The notes beneath the pieces were generated by a model. It was not told the origin of the DNA and did no database searches. It saw only the letters and a program-made list of their open reading frames with translations. A stretch of 64,000 nucleotides of DNA from Antilocapra americana (taxonomy: Eukaryota; Chordata; Mammalia; Artiodactyla; Antilocapridae). The stretch covers positions 14,344,491 to 14,408,490 of the forward strand of contig ML662449.1 of NCBI GenBank assembly GCA_007570785.1. The letters run 5' to 3'. A program made the position numbers and the translations under genes. Within the stretch, counting starts at the first letter, position 1; the number at the start of each line of letters is the position of its first letter. Positions 34,878 to 45,164 of this stretch are shown piece after piece.

Positions 34878-35137
34878 GATATAACATATCAGAGACTTGG
34901 TAAAGAATAGCTATCCCTTGGTGTCCACAGGCCACTGATGCTCAAGTCTCTTAAATGAAATGGCACAGTATAGCTGTTCCTCTGTATTCTCTGATGCAGA
35001 AGCCATGAATAAACAAGGCTGACTGTACTTGATAGGTAAATCAAAGATAGAAAGTTTCTTTAAAAATATTCCTACTGGACTTCCCTGGTTGTAGACTAGA
35101 TAAGAATCCGCCTGACAATGCAGGGGATGCAGGTTTG

Positions 35138-35295
35138 TTTGTTTGTTTTTTCCCATTTATTTATTTATTTTTTAATTAAAGGATAATTGCTTTAATAATA
35201 ATTAAGCAATAAAGGATAATTGCTTTAATAATAATTAATAATTTAACAGAATTTTGCTGTTTTCTGTCAAACCTCAACATGAATCAGCCATAGGA
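35138..35295 (-). mobile_element. L1 3' end nested in SINE, with target-site duplication
   Basis: Reverse L1 terminus (TCAACATGAATCAGCCATAGG read on plus). Flanks GGATGCAGGTTTG (35,125-35,137) and GGACACAGGTTTG (35,296-35,308) match at 11 of 13. It contains a 33-bp tandem duplication. Confidence 0.85.
35178..35238. repeat. 33-bp tandem duplication in the L1 tail
   Basis: AAAGGATAATTGCTTTAATA... recurs at 35,211 after 33 bases, with 28 bases identical. Confidence 0.9.
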
Positions 35296-35825
35296 GGACA
35301 CAGGTTTGATCCCTGGTTAGGGAAGATCCCACATGCCAAGGAGAAACTAAAGCTGACACACTAAAACTACTGAGCCCATGTGCTGCACACCTAGAGCCTG
35401 TGCTCCGCAACAAGAGAAGCCATCACAGTGAGAAAACTGCACATCCCAACTAGAGAGTAGCCTCCACTTGCTCTAACTAGAAAAAGTCCGCATGCAGCAA
35501 TGAAGATCCAGCATAATCAAAATTTAAAAAAAAAAATTCATACCCAGGAATTCCTTCAATCCAAGTCAAGTTTTCAGACCTGGAAACTTGCTTTGAGAAA
35601 AGGAGACCCAGAAACTTTCTCTGAGAAAAGAACCAAATATAAGTGAAAAAAAGAAAAAAACTTACAGAACACCTCATTACAGTTCACTTGAGACTATCCA
35701 CATATTCTGCAAACTCTACTTGGTAATCTGCAATTGTTGCTTTATCATATGATGTCCAGTGACATAAAAACATAACATCAAACAGTTGTTTGCCAGTCCT
35801 TCAGAGAAGTAGGAATATATCTCTT

Positions 35826-35953
35826 GCATCCATGCTAAGTCATTTCAGTCATGTCCAACTCTGTGCAACCTCATGGACAGCAGCCCACCAGGCTCCTCTG
35901 TCCAAGGGATTCTCCAGACAAGAATATTGGAGTGGGTTTCCATGTCCTTCTCC
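35826..35953 (-). mobile_element. BovA-type SINE fragment
   Basis: GCTAAGTCATTTCAGTCATG to TGGGTTTCCATGTCCTTCTCC; one BovA monomer. Confidence 0.9.
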
Positions 35954-35989
35954 TGAGTTATCATCTATATTTCCAAAGTCAGGGAAGGG

Positions 35990-36220
35990 CAAGATGGGGT
36001 AGGGGATCAAGAGGTACGAACTATTATGTATAAAAGAAACTAGCTACAAGGATATATTGTACAGCACAGGGAATATAGCCAATATTTTATAATAACTATA
36101 AAAGGAGTATAACCTTTAAAAATTGTGAATTACTATCTTGTACATCTATAACTTACTATAATATGGTACATCAACTATGTCTCAATTATAAACATGTTAT
36201 AAAAATAAAATTAAATTTTA
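35990..36220 (+). mobile_element. L1 3' UTR fragment
   Basis: AACTAGCTACAAGGATATATTG, CAGCACAGGGAATATAGCC and ACATCAACTATGTCTCAATTA are a sense artiodactyl L1 tail. Confidence 0.75.
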
Positions 36221-37127
36221 AAAAATTCTCAGAAACCATCAATGAAATTAGCAAAATTTACATAAAACCTAGAGAACTATAGCAAAAGGAATCTATTTAC
36301 AGAGCTTTACATTTTCCAGAAAATGATATTTCTAAATTCAAAATATCTAACCAAATATTTAGACTTCTTTTGGATAACAAATTCTTATTATTGAGTAGGC
36401 AACTTTGTTTTCTGAACTAAGAACAATTCAAGAAGAAAAACATTTTAAACACTATGTTGCTTCCAACCTATTTTATCAGTGTATTAGCAAACCAATATTC
36501 TACCGCCACCTAAAGTAGAAAAAGAGAATCACTGCTTATAGTTAAGACAGAAGACGAATCCTGAAAATATGACAGAATAAGTCAAATGTATTCAGTCTCT
36601 CCTACTCATGTCTCTTGATCTAAATAGTGTAAGATCAGATATTTTGCATCCATTTTTTATACTTAACTTCTTATTACCTATTATTTGTTGTTCAAAACAT
36701 ATATGGGTGAAGTTCATTCTTAAAGTGAGTTAAGCATCAAAAAGATACTGCTTCACATATGTTTCTTTATTTGCAAAGAGACGCCAGTAACAGATTTTAA
36801 AATATCTTACATAGTAAAATCTTTCTACATTATATAGTAAATCCAAAAACTGTACTGCAGAGACAACAAAGCTCAACATTCAAAAGCATGATGGATTTTC
36901 ACAACAGGCTTTTTCACAAGAATGCAGTACTGCATATACGCCAAAAGATAAATTTCAAAAGAGAAGCTGGTAAAACCATTCTTTGACAACAACAAAATCA
37001 CTAATGAGCAGTGAACTTGAGTCGTTTTATAAACTTGATATCAAATTCACTTATAAGCCTCTGCTTTTACTATAAATACTTTCAACAAAACTAGAATCAA
37101 ATTGTGCTTTTAAAATAATGTGCACCA
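36221..37127. other. Unique intronic segment
   Basis: Nothing recognised in about 0.9 kb of AT-rich sequence. Confidence 0.5.
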
Positions 37128-37262
37128 AGGAATTCCCTGGCAGTCCAGTGGCTGGGACTCTGTGCTCTCATTGCTGAAAGGGTCCGGGTTCAATCTCTGG
37201 TGAAGGAATTAGGATCCCATAAGCTGCATGGTACGGCCAAAAAAATAAAAAATAAATAAAGG
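37128..37262 (+). mobile_element. Short tRNA-derived SINE (CHR-2 type)
   Basis: GAATTCCCTGGCAGTCCAG, GGGTTCAATCTCTGG and GGCCAAAAAAATAAAAAAT. Confidence 0.9.
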
Positions 37263-37952
37263 AAGCTGCCATACAAACACAAGTTAGGTAAAGTGACAGA
37301 AGACTAGGATTAAATTTTTAAAAATAAATAATAACAGCAACAAATACCAATAATAAAAGTTAACACACACACCACAGTATGCAAAACATTAAACTACTGG
37401 AATATTAAAAAGATTAAACAGGGTATCCCTTTACAGGAATTTAACCTCTTCAATTTACATCATACTCCAAAACAAGATAGCTATATAATGTTCTTCAAAA
37501 GCCTTTGCAAAAAAATTCTCTCCAGTGCTGAGTACAAATGCACTAAATTCCTAATACTCAAGAATAGTATTAATAAAACAGAGACAAATTTTTTAATAGT
37601 TAAATGCAGAAAATTATGTAGGGTATGCTCCCCACCTTGTATTTAAAAAAAGAGAGAGAGAGGCTGGTGGTGATGGGGACATGTTACCCCATACTATGGC
37701 ACCCTGGCATATTGACTCTCATAAGGTGAAGGAATCTGAGAAAGAAAGAGCAAGAAGGCCGCCCTGACCTCCCCACCAATCCTTCTCCTCTAAAACAGGT
37801 CATAATGTGACAGGTGCCCTCATTATACCTAAAGGAATGAAACATCCATTCTTTGCCTCCAAAAACAAAGAAATGCTAAAAAAAAAAAAAATCTTACAAA
37901 CAAACATTGCCAAATTTCCCTTGGTTTACGATAATTATTTCATAATCCTACA
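37263..37952. other. Intronic segment without recognised feature
   Basis: Contains a short (GA)n run near 37,650; otherwise nothing seen. Confidence 0.5.
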
Positions 37953-39345
37953 AATGCTGTGAAAGTGCTGCACTCAATATGCCAGCAAATATGGAAAACT
38001 CAGCAGTGGTCACAGGACTGGAAAAGGTCACTTTTCAATCCAATTCCAAAGAAAGGCAATGCCAAAGAATGCTCAAACTACTACACAGTTTCACTCATCT
38101 CACACGCTAGTAAAGTGGTGCTCAAAATTTTCCAAGCCAGGCTTCAACAGCACGTGAACCGTGAACTTCCAGATGCTCAAGCCGGTTTTAGAAAAGACAG
38201 AGGAACCAGAGATCAAATTGCCAACATCTGATGGATCATCAAAAAAGCAAGAGAGTTCCAGAAAAACATCTATTTCTGCTTTATTGACTATGCCAAAGCC
38301 TTTGACTGTGGGGATCACAATAAACTGTGGAAAATTCTGAAAGAGACAGGAATACCAGACCACCTGACCTGCCTCTTGAGAAACCTGTATGCAGGTCAGG
38401 AAGCAACAGTTAGAACTGGACATGGAACAACAGACTGCTTCCAAATAAGAAAAGGAGTATGTCAAGCCTGTAAATTGTCACCCTGCTTATTTGACTTATA
38501 TGCAGAGTACATCATGAGAATCGCTGGGCTGGAGGAAGCACAAGCTGGAATCAAGATTGCTGGGAGAAATATCAATAACCTCAGATATGCAGATGACACC
38601 ACCTTTATGGCAGAAAGTGAAGAACTAAAGAGCCTCTTGATGAAAGTGAAAGAGGAGAGTGAAAAAGTTGGCTTAAAGCTCAACATTCAGAAAACTAAGA
38701 TCATGGCATCCTGTCCCATCACTTCATGGCAAATAGATGAGGAAACAGGGGAAACAGTGGCTGACTTTATTTTTCTGGGCTCCAAAATCACTGCAGATGG
38801 TGATTGCAGCCATGAAATTAAAAGACGCTTACTCCTTGGAAGGAAAGTTATGACCAACCTAGACAGCATATTAAAAAGCAGAGATATAAAAAGCCAACAA
38901 AGGTCTGTCTAGTCAAGGCTATGGTTTTTCCAGTAGTCACGTATGGATGTGAGAGTTGGACTAAAAAGAAAGCTGAGCGCAGAAGAATTGATGCTTTTGA
39001 ACAGTGGTGTTGGAGAAGACTCTTGAGAGTACCTTGGATTACAAGAAGATCCAACCAGTCCATCCTAAAGGAGATCAGTCCTGGGTGTTCATTGGAAGGA
39101 CTGATGGTGAAGCTGAAACTCCAATACTTTGGCCACCTCATGCGAAGAGCTGACTCATTGAAAAAGACCCTGAAGCTGGGGAAGATTGAGTAGGAGGAGA
39201 AGTGGATGACAGAGGATGAGATGGCTGGATGGCATCATCAACTCGACTGCCATGGGTTTGGGTGGACTCTAGGAGTTGGTGTTGGACAGGGAGGCCTGGC
39301 GTGGTCACAAAGAGTCGGACACGACTGAGCGACTGAACTGAACTG
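37953..39345 (+). mobile_element. BovB LINE, 1.39 kb, 5'-truncated, RT domain
   Basis: Sense BovB beginning within the RT fingers (VLHSICQQIWKTQQW), followed by motif A text, motif C (NNLRYADDTTFMAE) and the C-terminal block ([11 protein letters not shown]). The frame is open in three blocks (37,959-38,231; 38,376-38,912; 38,921-39,193), separated by a stop near 38,230 and frameshifts. Inactive. Confidence 0.95.
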
Positions 39346-39479
39346 ATGTCAGTAGATGATATTTGTGTGTTTTTACACATGAGTTCTATATTTTCTGTAA
39401 AATTAAATAATATTTACAATAAAAAGTATTGTAAATACTACCTACCGCCAAAATATACACACAGACACACACAGAAAAT

Positions 39480-40125
39480 AATAAGTGCTGATAAGAATGT
39501 GAAGGAATTGGAATTCATGTACACTGTTGGTGGGAATGTAAAATGACTCAGCTGCTGCTGAAAACAGGATGGCAGTTTCTCAAAAAATTAAAAACAGAAT
39601 TACCATATGATCCAGCAATTCCACTTCTGGGTATATACCCAGAAGAATTGAAAGCAGGGTCTCAAAGAGGTATTTGTACACCCATATTCACAGCAGCACT
39701 ATTAACAACAGCTAAAGCAAGGAAGCCACCTAAGTGCTCACTGACAGATGAATGAATAAGCAAAATGGGTGCATACTGATACATACAATGGACTATTATT
39801 TAGTCTTCGAAAGGAAGGAACTTCTGACTTACACCATGACATGGATGAACCTTAAAGATATCATGCTGGAATGAAACAATCCAGTCACAAAAAAAGTCAA
39901 ATACTATATGATTCCACTTACATGTGACACTTAAGAGTAGTCAAAATCATAAAGACATAAAGTAAAATTGAGGGTGCTAGTCAAGGAGTTATAGATACAG
40001 ATGGTTGTGATGGATGTACAACATTATCAATGTATTTAATACCAATGAACTGTATACTCTGAAATGGTTAAGATGACAAACTTTATGTTTTGTGTACTTT
40101 ACCAAAAATTTTTTAATTGAAGGGA
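39480..40125 (+). mobile_element. Old L1M 3' end
   Basis: ACACTGTTGGTGGGAATGTAA, CATATGATCCAGCAATTCC, TATACCCAGAAGAATTGAAA, GTATACTCTGAAATGGTTAA. Sense, diverged. Confidence 0.85.
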
Positions 40126-40692
40126 AAAAACGTATAACCTGCTAAAAAGCAGGAATAAAGGTTAGTAGGAATAAAAAATAGCTTCACTTTTTTCTTGCCT
40201 CCTCCACCAATACTCCAAACTGGGTATGGCCAGGCATTGGTCAAATTAGACTGTTGACCATTTCTTGAACCTGCTCTACATTTTCCTGCTCCGCCTCTGC
40301 TATTTTCTTAGCCTAAATGCCCTAACTGGCTGCCCTTCATTTTAATCTAAAATACTCTAGACTTTCTTCAAGAGCAATAAAAATGGCATCTCCAAGAAAT
40401 TTGCCAAAAGAGCTAATATCTCTTTTCTGTCCATAGTAGTCCACTCAGACCTCTATTTCCAAATACTATGCATCCTTTTATCATGTTTATTTGTGTATGT
40501 TCTCTTCTACTGCAGATGGACATTCCATCTCCACTCAAAGCCAGTTTGTTTAAAATTCATATTTACTTTTTACGTTTTCATAAGAATTAGAGATGTTTAT
40601 CCCTCAGTGGTGCTTACAAGGTAAATGAAGACTGGAACTTGACGTTATCTTGAGCCCATGGTTTCAGTCCTAAGTGAACCAATCAAAGGCTT
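40126..40692. other. Unique intronic segment
   Basis: No repeat, RNA or exon recognised. Confidence 0.5.
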
Positions 40693-40703
40693 TTTCCCTT
40701 CCT

Positions 40704-40979
40704 GCTGCTGCTGCTGCTAAGTCGCCTGAGTCGCGTCCAACTCTGTGCGACCCCATAGATGGCAGCCCACCGGGCTCTTCCATCCCTGGGATTCTCCAGG
40801 CAAGAACACTGGAGTGGGTTGCCATTTACTTCTCCGGTGCATGAGAAGGAACAGTGAAAGTGAAGTCGCTCAGGTGTGTCCGACTCTTTGAGACCCCATG
40901 GACTGCAGCCTATCAGGCTCCTCCGTCCATGGGAGTTTTCAGGCAAGAGTACTGGAGTGGGGTGCCATTGCCTTCTCCA
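40704..40979 (-). mobile_element. BovA2 SINE with 11-bp target-site duplication
   Basis: Dimer of BovA units joined by GTGAAAGTGAAGTCGCTCAG, starting with a (CTG)n run. Flanks TTTCCCTTCCT at 40,693-40,703 and 40,980-40,990 are identical over 11 bases, so it is a fairly young insertion. Confidence 0.95.
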
Positions 40980-40990
40980 TTTCCCTTCCT

Positions 40991-41889
40991 ACCTCAAACC
41001 AATCAGCTGTGCAGAGGCTGTGCTGTGAAGCACAGGTAAATCTTCAGTTCTACTCCCAATACCAAAAGAGTCCTGCTACTCAATCCAGCCTCAGGCAGAA
41101 GACTGAGAATAGTGAGACCAAGACCGAGATATTACACGGCAATGTATTTTAAAGAAAATAAAGGAGAGTTTCCATATATAAAGAAACTATACCTTCTTTC
41201 TCAGTATACTTCACTTTTTGTCATAACAAAAGATTCAAAATACCCCCATTATTTAGAGATTGTAAAACATTGTGCTATTTTTACTTTTCAGCCTTCAGTC
41301 CCTTATCCTCATTTCCTTATAGGCCTAGCAAACACTTCAGAAATTCAGGTAAGATGTCAAATTGTCTAAGAAATCTTTTCTTATCACTTTCAGAGTAACA
41401 TTTGATAGAAACAGAAGACATCCACTAGTGACTAATCATAAACAAAATTACTTAAAATGTCTAGAATCACATATGAGATATAACTCCTTACATTTCAATA
41501 AGCCAATCCATTTATTTTCTGTTCAATAATTGCTTTGGTTTCCTTTTTCCAGATTCAAATCCTATAAGCAAAAGCAGTTTTAAAAAAAAGAAACATAACT
41601 GCCCTTTAAGATATCACAAGCAGTTCTGAAACACAGCAAGTGCAAAAGGATAACAGAGGAAATTTCAACACTGATTTTAACCAGTGTAACCATTAGGCTA
41701 AATGTTTAGACTCCCAGAGTCTGTTTCCCAAACTTTAAAATGGGGGTATACCACACGAGGTTTTTGCAAGAAACAAATTAAACAAAATAGAAAATGACTA
41801 AAAGAATTCCTAACACATAGAAAGCCCCCCAAAATAAATTTCTACAAATTATCTCTTGAGTACAATTCATTACTAGATTCCATCCTATT
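40991..41889. other. Mostly unique intronic sequence; weak MIR at 41,690-41,830
   Basis: The segment with AAACTTTAAAATGGGGGTAT and CCTAACACATAGAAAG resembles a worn MIR. Nothing else is recognised. Confidence 0.4.
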
Positions 41890-42215
41890 GTTAGTTCTTA
41901 GTCTAATCCAATATGGTCCAATAAGGTAGCTATTAGCCACATATGACTACTTGCAGTAGTGACTGGTCCAGTTTGACATGTGCTTTAAATGCAAAATATA
42001 CACCAGATTTCAAAGACTTAATGAAAAAACTAATATAAAACATTTCATTAATATTCTGTATATTGATTACATGGGAAAAATACTTTGGATATGTTGGGTT
42101 AAATATTAAAATTAGTTTCACGTTTTTTTTACTTTTTCTTTATGCGGCTACTAGAAATTGTAAAGTTGTTATGTTTGGCTCTCGTTGCATTTCTATTGGG
42201 AGAGACTTTGATCAA
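41890..42215. mobile_element. MER5-like hAT DNA transposon fossil
   Basis: GGTAGCTATTAGCCACATATG, CACCAGATTTCAAAGACTTA, ATTCTGTATATTGATTACATG, TTTGGATATGTTGGGTTAAA and GCATTTCTATTGGG appear in the order of a known mammalian hAT non-autonomous element. It lies about 0.5 kb inside COMMD1 intron 1. Confidence 0.65.
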
Positions 42216-42687
42216 CTTCAAGCTGATGAACGTGCTCTCTTAACGGTACAGTGGACTGCTTGACAGGGGCTCCCTCGGGCTAATCCACCCCTTATCCCGG
42301 CAAAAACTTGACCACTAACACTCGACCACGAACACTCTTGAACATTTCAACGGCCCAGGAAAACTGCTGGCTTGATCGCTCTTAATATTAAAAAGTACGG
42401 AGCGCAGAGATCTGCAGAGGTAACTCGAAATCGTGACCTACACAGCAGAGAAGTGCCTGGAGACAAAACCCCAGTCTTCGGTGGGTGTCGGTCAGCACTG
42501 CTGCCGGAAGCCCTAAGAAAATAAGAAGGGGTGACAGAGCGAGCGTCAGAGACCTGATGGAGCATAACATAGAGCCCCTGGAGTGGAGGTCTGAGGAGGG
42601 AAGCCTTTCAGCTTCGGAGGGGACCAGTCGGAGGGCGGCGGGGAAGAGACTCGGCTCCGCAGCGGAGGCTGCGGGGAGAAGCGGTAC
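42216..42687 (-). other. COMMD1: Proximal COMMD1 intron 1, CpG-bearing
   Basis: GC content rises towards exon 1. Frames on either strand read through the CpG-rich part without family resemblance, including 42,485-42,796 plus. Confidence 0.6.
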
Positions 42688-42864
42688 CTTAAGAATTCCC
42701 TTCATCTTCGCCAGAAAGGGACGGAACTCCTCAGGTGACACCTCCGGATACAGCTGGCTCCGCAGCAGCTCCTCCGTGATGCCCGGGTGCCCGTAGAAAG
42801 TGTCCTGAGCCAAGCCGCTCAACAGCCCGCTCAGGCACTTTGAAACCTCAAGCTCGGCCGCCAT
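42688..42864 (-). CDS. COMMD1: COMMD1 exon 1 (COMM domain-containing protein 1, N-terminal part)
   Basis: Reading the minus strand from the ATG gives 59 codons that start MAAELEVSKCLSGLLSGLAQ and end KMKGILK, which I recognise as the N-terminus of COMMD1 (MURR1). The segment is the start of the helical N-terminal domain; the COMM domain lies in later exons outside the window. COMMD1 is a subunit of the Commander/CCC endosomal recycling complex and is known for roles in copper export (ATP7B), NF-kappaB turnover and receptor trafficking. The start codon has A at -3 and G at +4, a strong context. The exon ends AAG followed by GTACCG, a phase-0 donor, the same boundary as in human COMMD1. No disabling change is seen. 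The gene runs leftwards off the window; exons 2 and 3 are not present. It faces away from CCT4. Confidence 0.95.
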
Positions 42865-43008
42865 GGTTAGCAGAGGTTACGCCCCCCAACAGCTGAGCGC
42901 GACAGCGCTACGGCAGCCGAGGTGGGCCTAAACTGCCGGACAAACGGGCGCGAGGAAAGTGGCGGCTGAGTGCCAGGAGAGGGCGCTGTTGGCAGCTCCC
43001 AGCTCCGC
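42865..43008 (-). promoter_or_regulatory. COMMD1: COMMD1 5' UTR and core promoter region
   Basis: This GC-rich, CpG-bearing stretch lies between the COMMD1 start codon and a BovB fragment. It has no obvious TATA box, as expected for a housekeeping CpG promoter. On the minus strand an E2F-like TTTCCTCGCGCCC lies about 85-100 bases upstream of the ATG. The first codons, ATGGCGGCC, match the YY1 core ATGGCGGC and overlap the start codon. The transcription start cannot be fixed from sequence alone. Confidence 0.7.
42973..42984 (+). promoter_or_regulatory. Candidate CTCF-like site upstream of COMMD1
   Basis: CCAGGAGAGGGC, followed by GCT, matches the CTCF core consensus CCASYAGRKGGC at 11 of 12 positions. 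It lies about 110 bases upstream of the COMMD1 ATG. This is only a motif match; occupancy is unknown. Confidence 0.35.
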
Positions 43009-43190
43009 ACCTGATGCGAAGGGCTGATTCATTGTAACAGAGGCGACAGAGGATGAGATGGCTGGATGGCGTCACTGACTCAATGGACATGAGTTTGAGC
43101 AAACTCAGAGAGATAGAGATGGACAGAGAAGCCTGGCGTGCTGCAGTCCATGGGATCGCAGAGAGTCGGACAGGTCGTAGCGACTGAACA
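43009..43190 (+). mobile_element. BovB 3' fragment abutting the COMMD1 promoter
   Basis: ACCTGATGCGAAGGGCTGATT, GATGAGATGGCTGGATGGCG and GAGAGTCGGACAGG, with an internal deletion. It ends less than 150 bases upstream of the COMMD1 start codon. Confidence 0.9.
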
Positions 43191-43559
43191 AGCTCTGCAA
43201 AACACAACCCTTACATTTGCCAGTGCGGAGCTATCAATTCATTAGGTTGCAGACCCCTCATTTTGCTCCTGCTGATTTCCCTCTTCAACCCCAGGGCCTA
43301 CTCAGAGAGGAAATTACTCGGTGAAGATTACTTTAGATGGAGTAGCATGCTATGCGAGTGGCGGTTTAAGCTTTAGATGGTTGTTTCGCCCTCCAGGCTT
43401 TGCCAGTCCTTTAACCGAATAAGATCTATCACTCAGATCTGATCTCTGCCTAATCCCTACCTGTATATATTTTGTCCCCGAAAATTTGACTCTGCCTTGA
43501 TAATATGTCTGCCTGGGTTGTTAACTGCCTTTTTACATACATGGTCTTGTCTTTCCAGC
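43191..43559. other. Unique sequence upstream of COMMD1
   Basis: No repeat recognised; could carry proximal regulatory sites. Confidence 0.4.
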
Positions 43560-43560
43560 T

Positions 43561-43990
43561 TCAGTTCAGTTCAGTTCAGTCGCTCAGTCGTGTCCGAATC
43601 TTTGCAACCCCATGAATCGCAGCACGCCAGGCTTCCCTGTCCATCACCAACTCTCGGAGTCTACCCAAATGCATGTCCATCGAGTTGGTGATGCCATCCA
43701 GCCATTTCATCCTCTGTCGTTGCCTTTTCCTCCTGTCCCCAATCCTTCCCAGCACTATGGTCTTTTGTTGTTGTTGTTGTTGTTGTTTTATTTTCTTTAC
43801 ATTATTGTCAACTCTTCGCATGAGGTGGCCAAAGTACTGGAGTTTCAGATTCAATATCAGTCCTTCCAATGAACACCCAGGACTGATCGCCTTTAGGATG
43901 GACTGGTTGGATCTCCTTGCAGTCCAAAGGACTCTCGAGAGTCTTCTCCAACACCATAGTTCAAAAGCATCAATTCTTCAGCACTCCAGC
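43561..43990 (-). mobile_element. BovB 3' fragment
   Basis: Antisense BovB from the (TTCAG)n terminus to GCATCAATTCTTCAGCAC. It is interrupted by a small L1-tail/(TTG)n block. Confidence 0.95.
43764..43807 (-). repeat. (TTG)n block joined to a 20-bp L1 tail inside BovB
   Basis: About eight TTG units are followed by TTTTATTTTCTTTACATTATTG. On the minus strand this reads as the last bases of L1 followed by A/AAC-rich tail. Confidence 0.7.
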
Positions 43991-44145
43991 TTAGTGCCTC
44001 TTGTTCAATGTTCCTTTCTATACCAAGTATGTTGTAAATACTTTCTTTACTAACCTGAAATAAAGTGCATAGATAATATAACTTCCTGCTCATATAATTT
44101 CCAAAAATCAATGTATTATTCACCAATAAAAAAGAATGAGTTACA

Positions 44146-44325
44146 GGACTTCCCGGCTGGTCCAGTGGCTAAGACTCTGGGTTCCCAATGCAGGGACCCT
44201 TGGCTCAATCCCTGGTTGGGAAACTAGATCCCACATGCTGCAATTAACAGTGCATATGTCACCACAAAAGATCCCGCATGCCACAAAGATTGAAGATCCT
44301 GTGCAGCAAAATAAATAAAAATAAA
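44146..44325 (+). mobile_element. tRNA-derived SINE (CHR-like)
   Basis: GGACTTCCCGGCTGGTCCAG, GCTCAATCCCTGG, A-rich end. Confidence 0.9.
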
Positions 44326-44326
44326 T

Positions 44327-44557
44327 GGAGCAATGGAGACTCAGACATAGAGAACAGACTTATGGGCCTGGTCAGGGGAGAGGAAGAAGAGGGTGGGATA
44401 TATAGAGAGAGTAACATGGAAGCATATATTACCATAGGTTAAATAAATAACCAATAGGAATTTGCTCTATGACTCACAGAACTCAAACCTGGTCTCTGTA
44501 ATAACCTAGAGGGATGGGATGGGGAGGGAGGTGAGAGGGAGGTTCAAAAGGGAGGGG
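44327..44557 (+). mobile_element. L1 3' UTR, left part (split by two SINEs)
   Basis: GGAGACTCAGACATAGAGAAC through GGGAGGTTCAAAAGGGAGG. The remainder continues at 45,063. Confidence 0.85.
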
Positions 44558-44562
44558 ACATA

Positions 44563-44784
44563 TGCATGCTGTGCTATGCTTAGTCACTCAGTTGTGTCCA
44601 ACTCTTCAGGACTCCATGGACGGTAGCCCGCCAGGTCCCTCTGTCTATGGTATTCTCCAGACAAGAATAATGGAGTGGGTTGCCATGCCCTCTTCCAGGG
44701 GATCTTCCCAACCCAGGGATCAAACCCAAGTCTTCCGCACTGCAAGCAGATTCTTTACCCATCTGAGCCACTAGGGAAGCCCCA
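44563..44784 (-). mobile_element. Bov-tA SINE
   Basis: GTTGTGTCCAACTCTTCAGG to CTGAGCCACTAGGGAAGCC. Confidence 0.95.
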
Positions 44785-44796
44785 AACCTATGTATC

Positions 44797-45062
44797 AGCT
44801 CAATTCAGTTCAGTCGCTCAGTTGTGTCCGACTCTGTGTGACCCCATAGATGGCAGCCCACCAGGCTCCCCTGTCCCTGGGATTCTCCAGGCAAGAACAC
44901 TGGAGTGGGTTGCCATTTCCTTCTCCAGTGCATGAAAGTGAAAAGGGAAAGTGCAGATGCTCAGTCGTGTCCGACTCTTCTCAACCCCGTGGACTGCAGC
45001 CCACCAGGCTCCTCCGTCCATGGGATTTTCCAGGCAAGAGTCCTGGAGTGGGGCGCCAGTGC
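44797..45062 (-). mobile_element. BovA2 SINE
   Basis: Two BovA monomers joined by GAAAGTGAAAAGGGAAAGTG; GCGCCAGTGCCACC end. Confidence 0.95.
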
Positions 45063-45155
45063 CACCTGTGGCTGATTCATTCAATATTTGGCAGAAACCA
45101 ACACAACACGGTAAAGCAATTATCCTTCAGTTAAAAATAAATTTAATTTTTAAAA
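45063..45155 (+). mobile_element. L1 3' UTR, right part
   Basis: CCTGTGGCTGATTCATTCAAT and GGTAAAGCAATTATCCTTCAG complete the L1 tail split by the two SINEs. Confidence 0.85.
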
Positions 45156-45164
45156 AAGAGAATG

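Larger units (their letters stand above)
35077..35540 (+). mobile_element. Long tRNA-derived SINE interrupted by an L1 tail
   Basis: Head GGACTTCCCTGGTTGTAGAC, then after the L1 insert TTTGATCCCTGGTTAGGG, TACTGAGCCCATGTGCTGC and AACAAGAGAAGCCATCAC, ending in poly-A. Confidence 0.9.
1..42687 (-). other. COMMD1: COMMD1 intron 1 (5' part, incomplete)
   Basis: All sequence left of the exon 1 donor is transcribed as COMMD1 intron 1. I looked for the exon 2 residues that follow ILK in COMMD1 and did not find them, so the intron exceeds 42.6 kb. It is largely BovB, L1 and SINE insertions, listed separately. In mouse this intron hosts the imprinted retrogene Zrsr1; no ZRSR1-like reading frame was recognised here. 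Confidence 0.9.

Noticed and set aside
42485..42796. 103-codon plus-strand open frame opposite COMMD1 exon 1
   Set aside because: It is the antisense of a GC-rich exon/intron border where stops are rare; no family resemblance and no splice or start context of its own.
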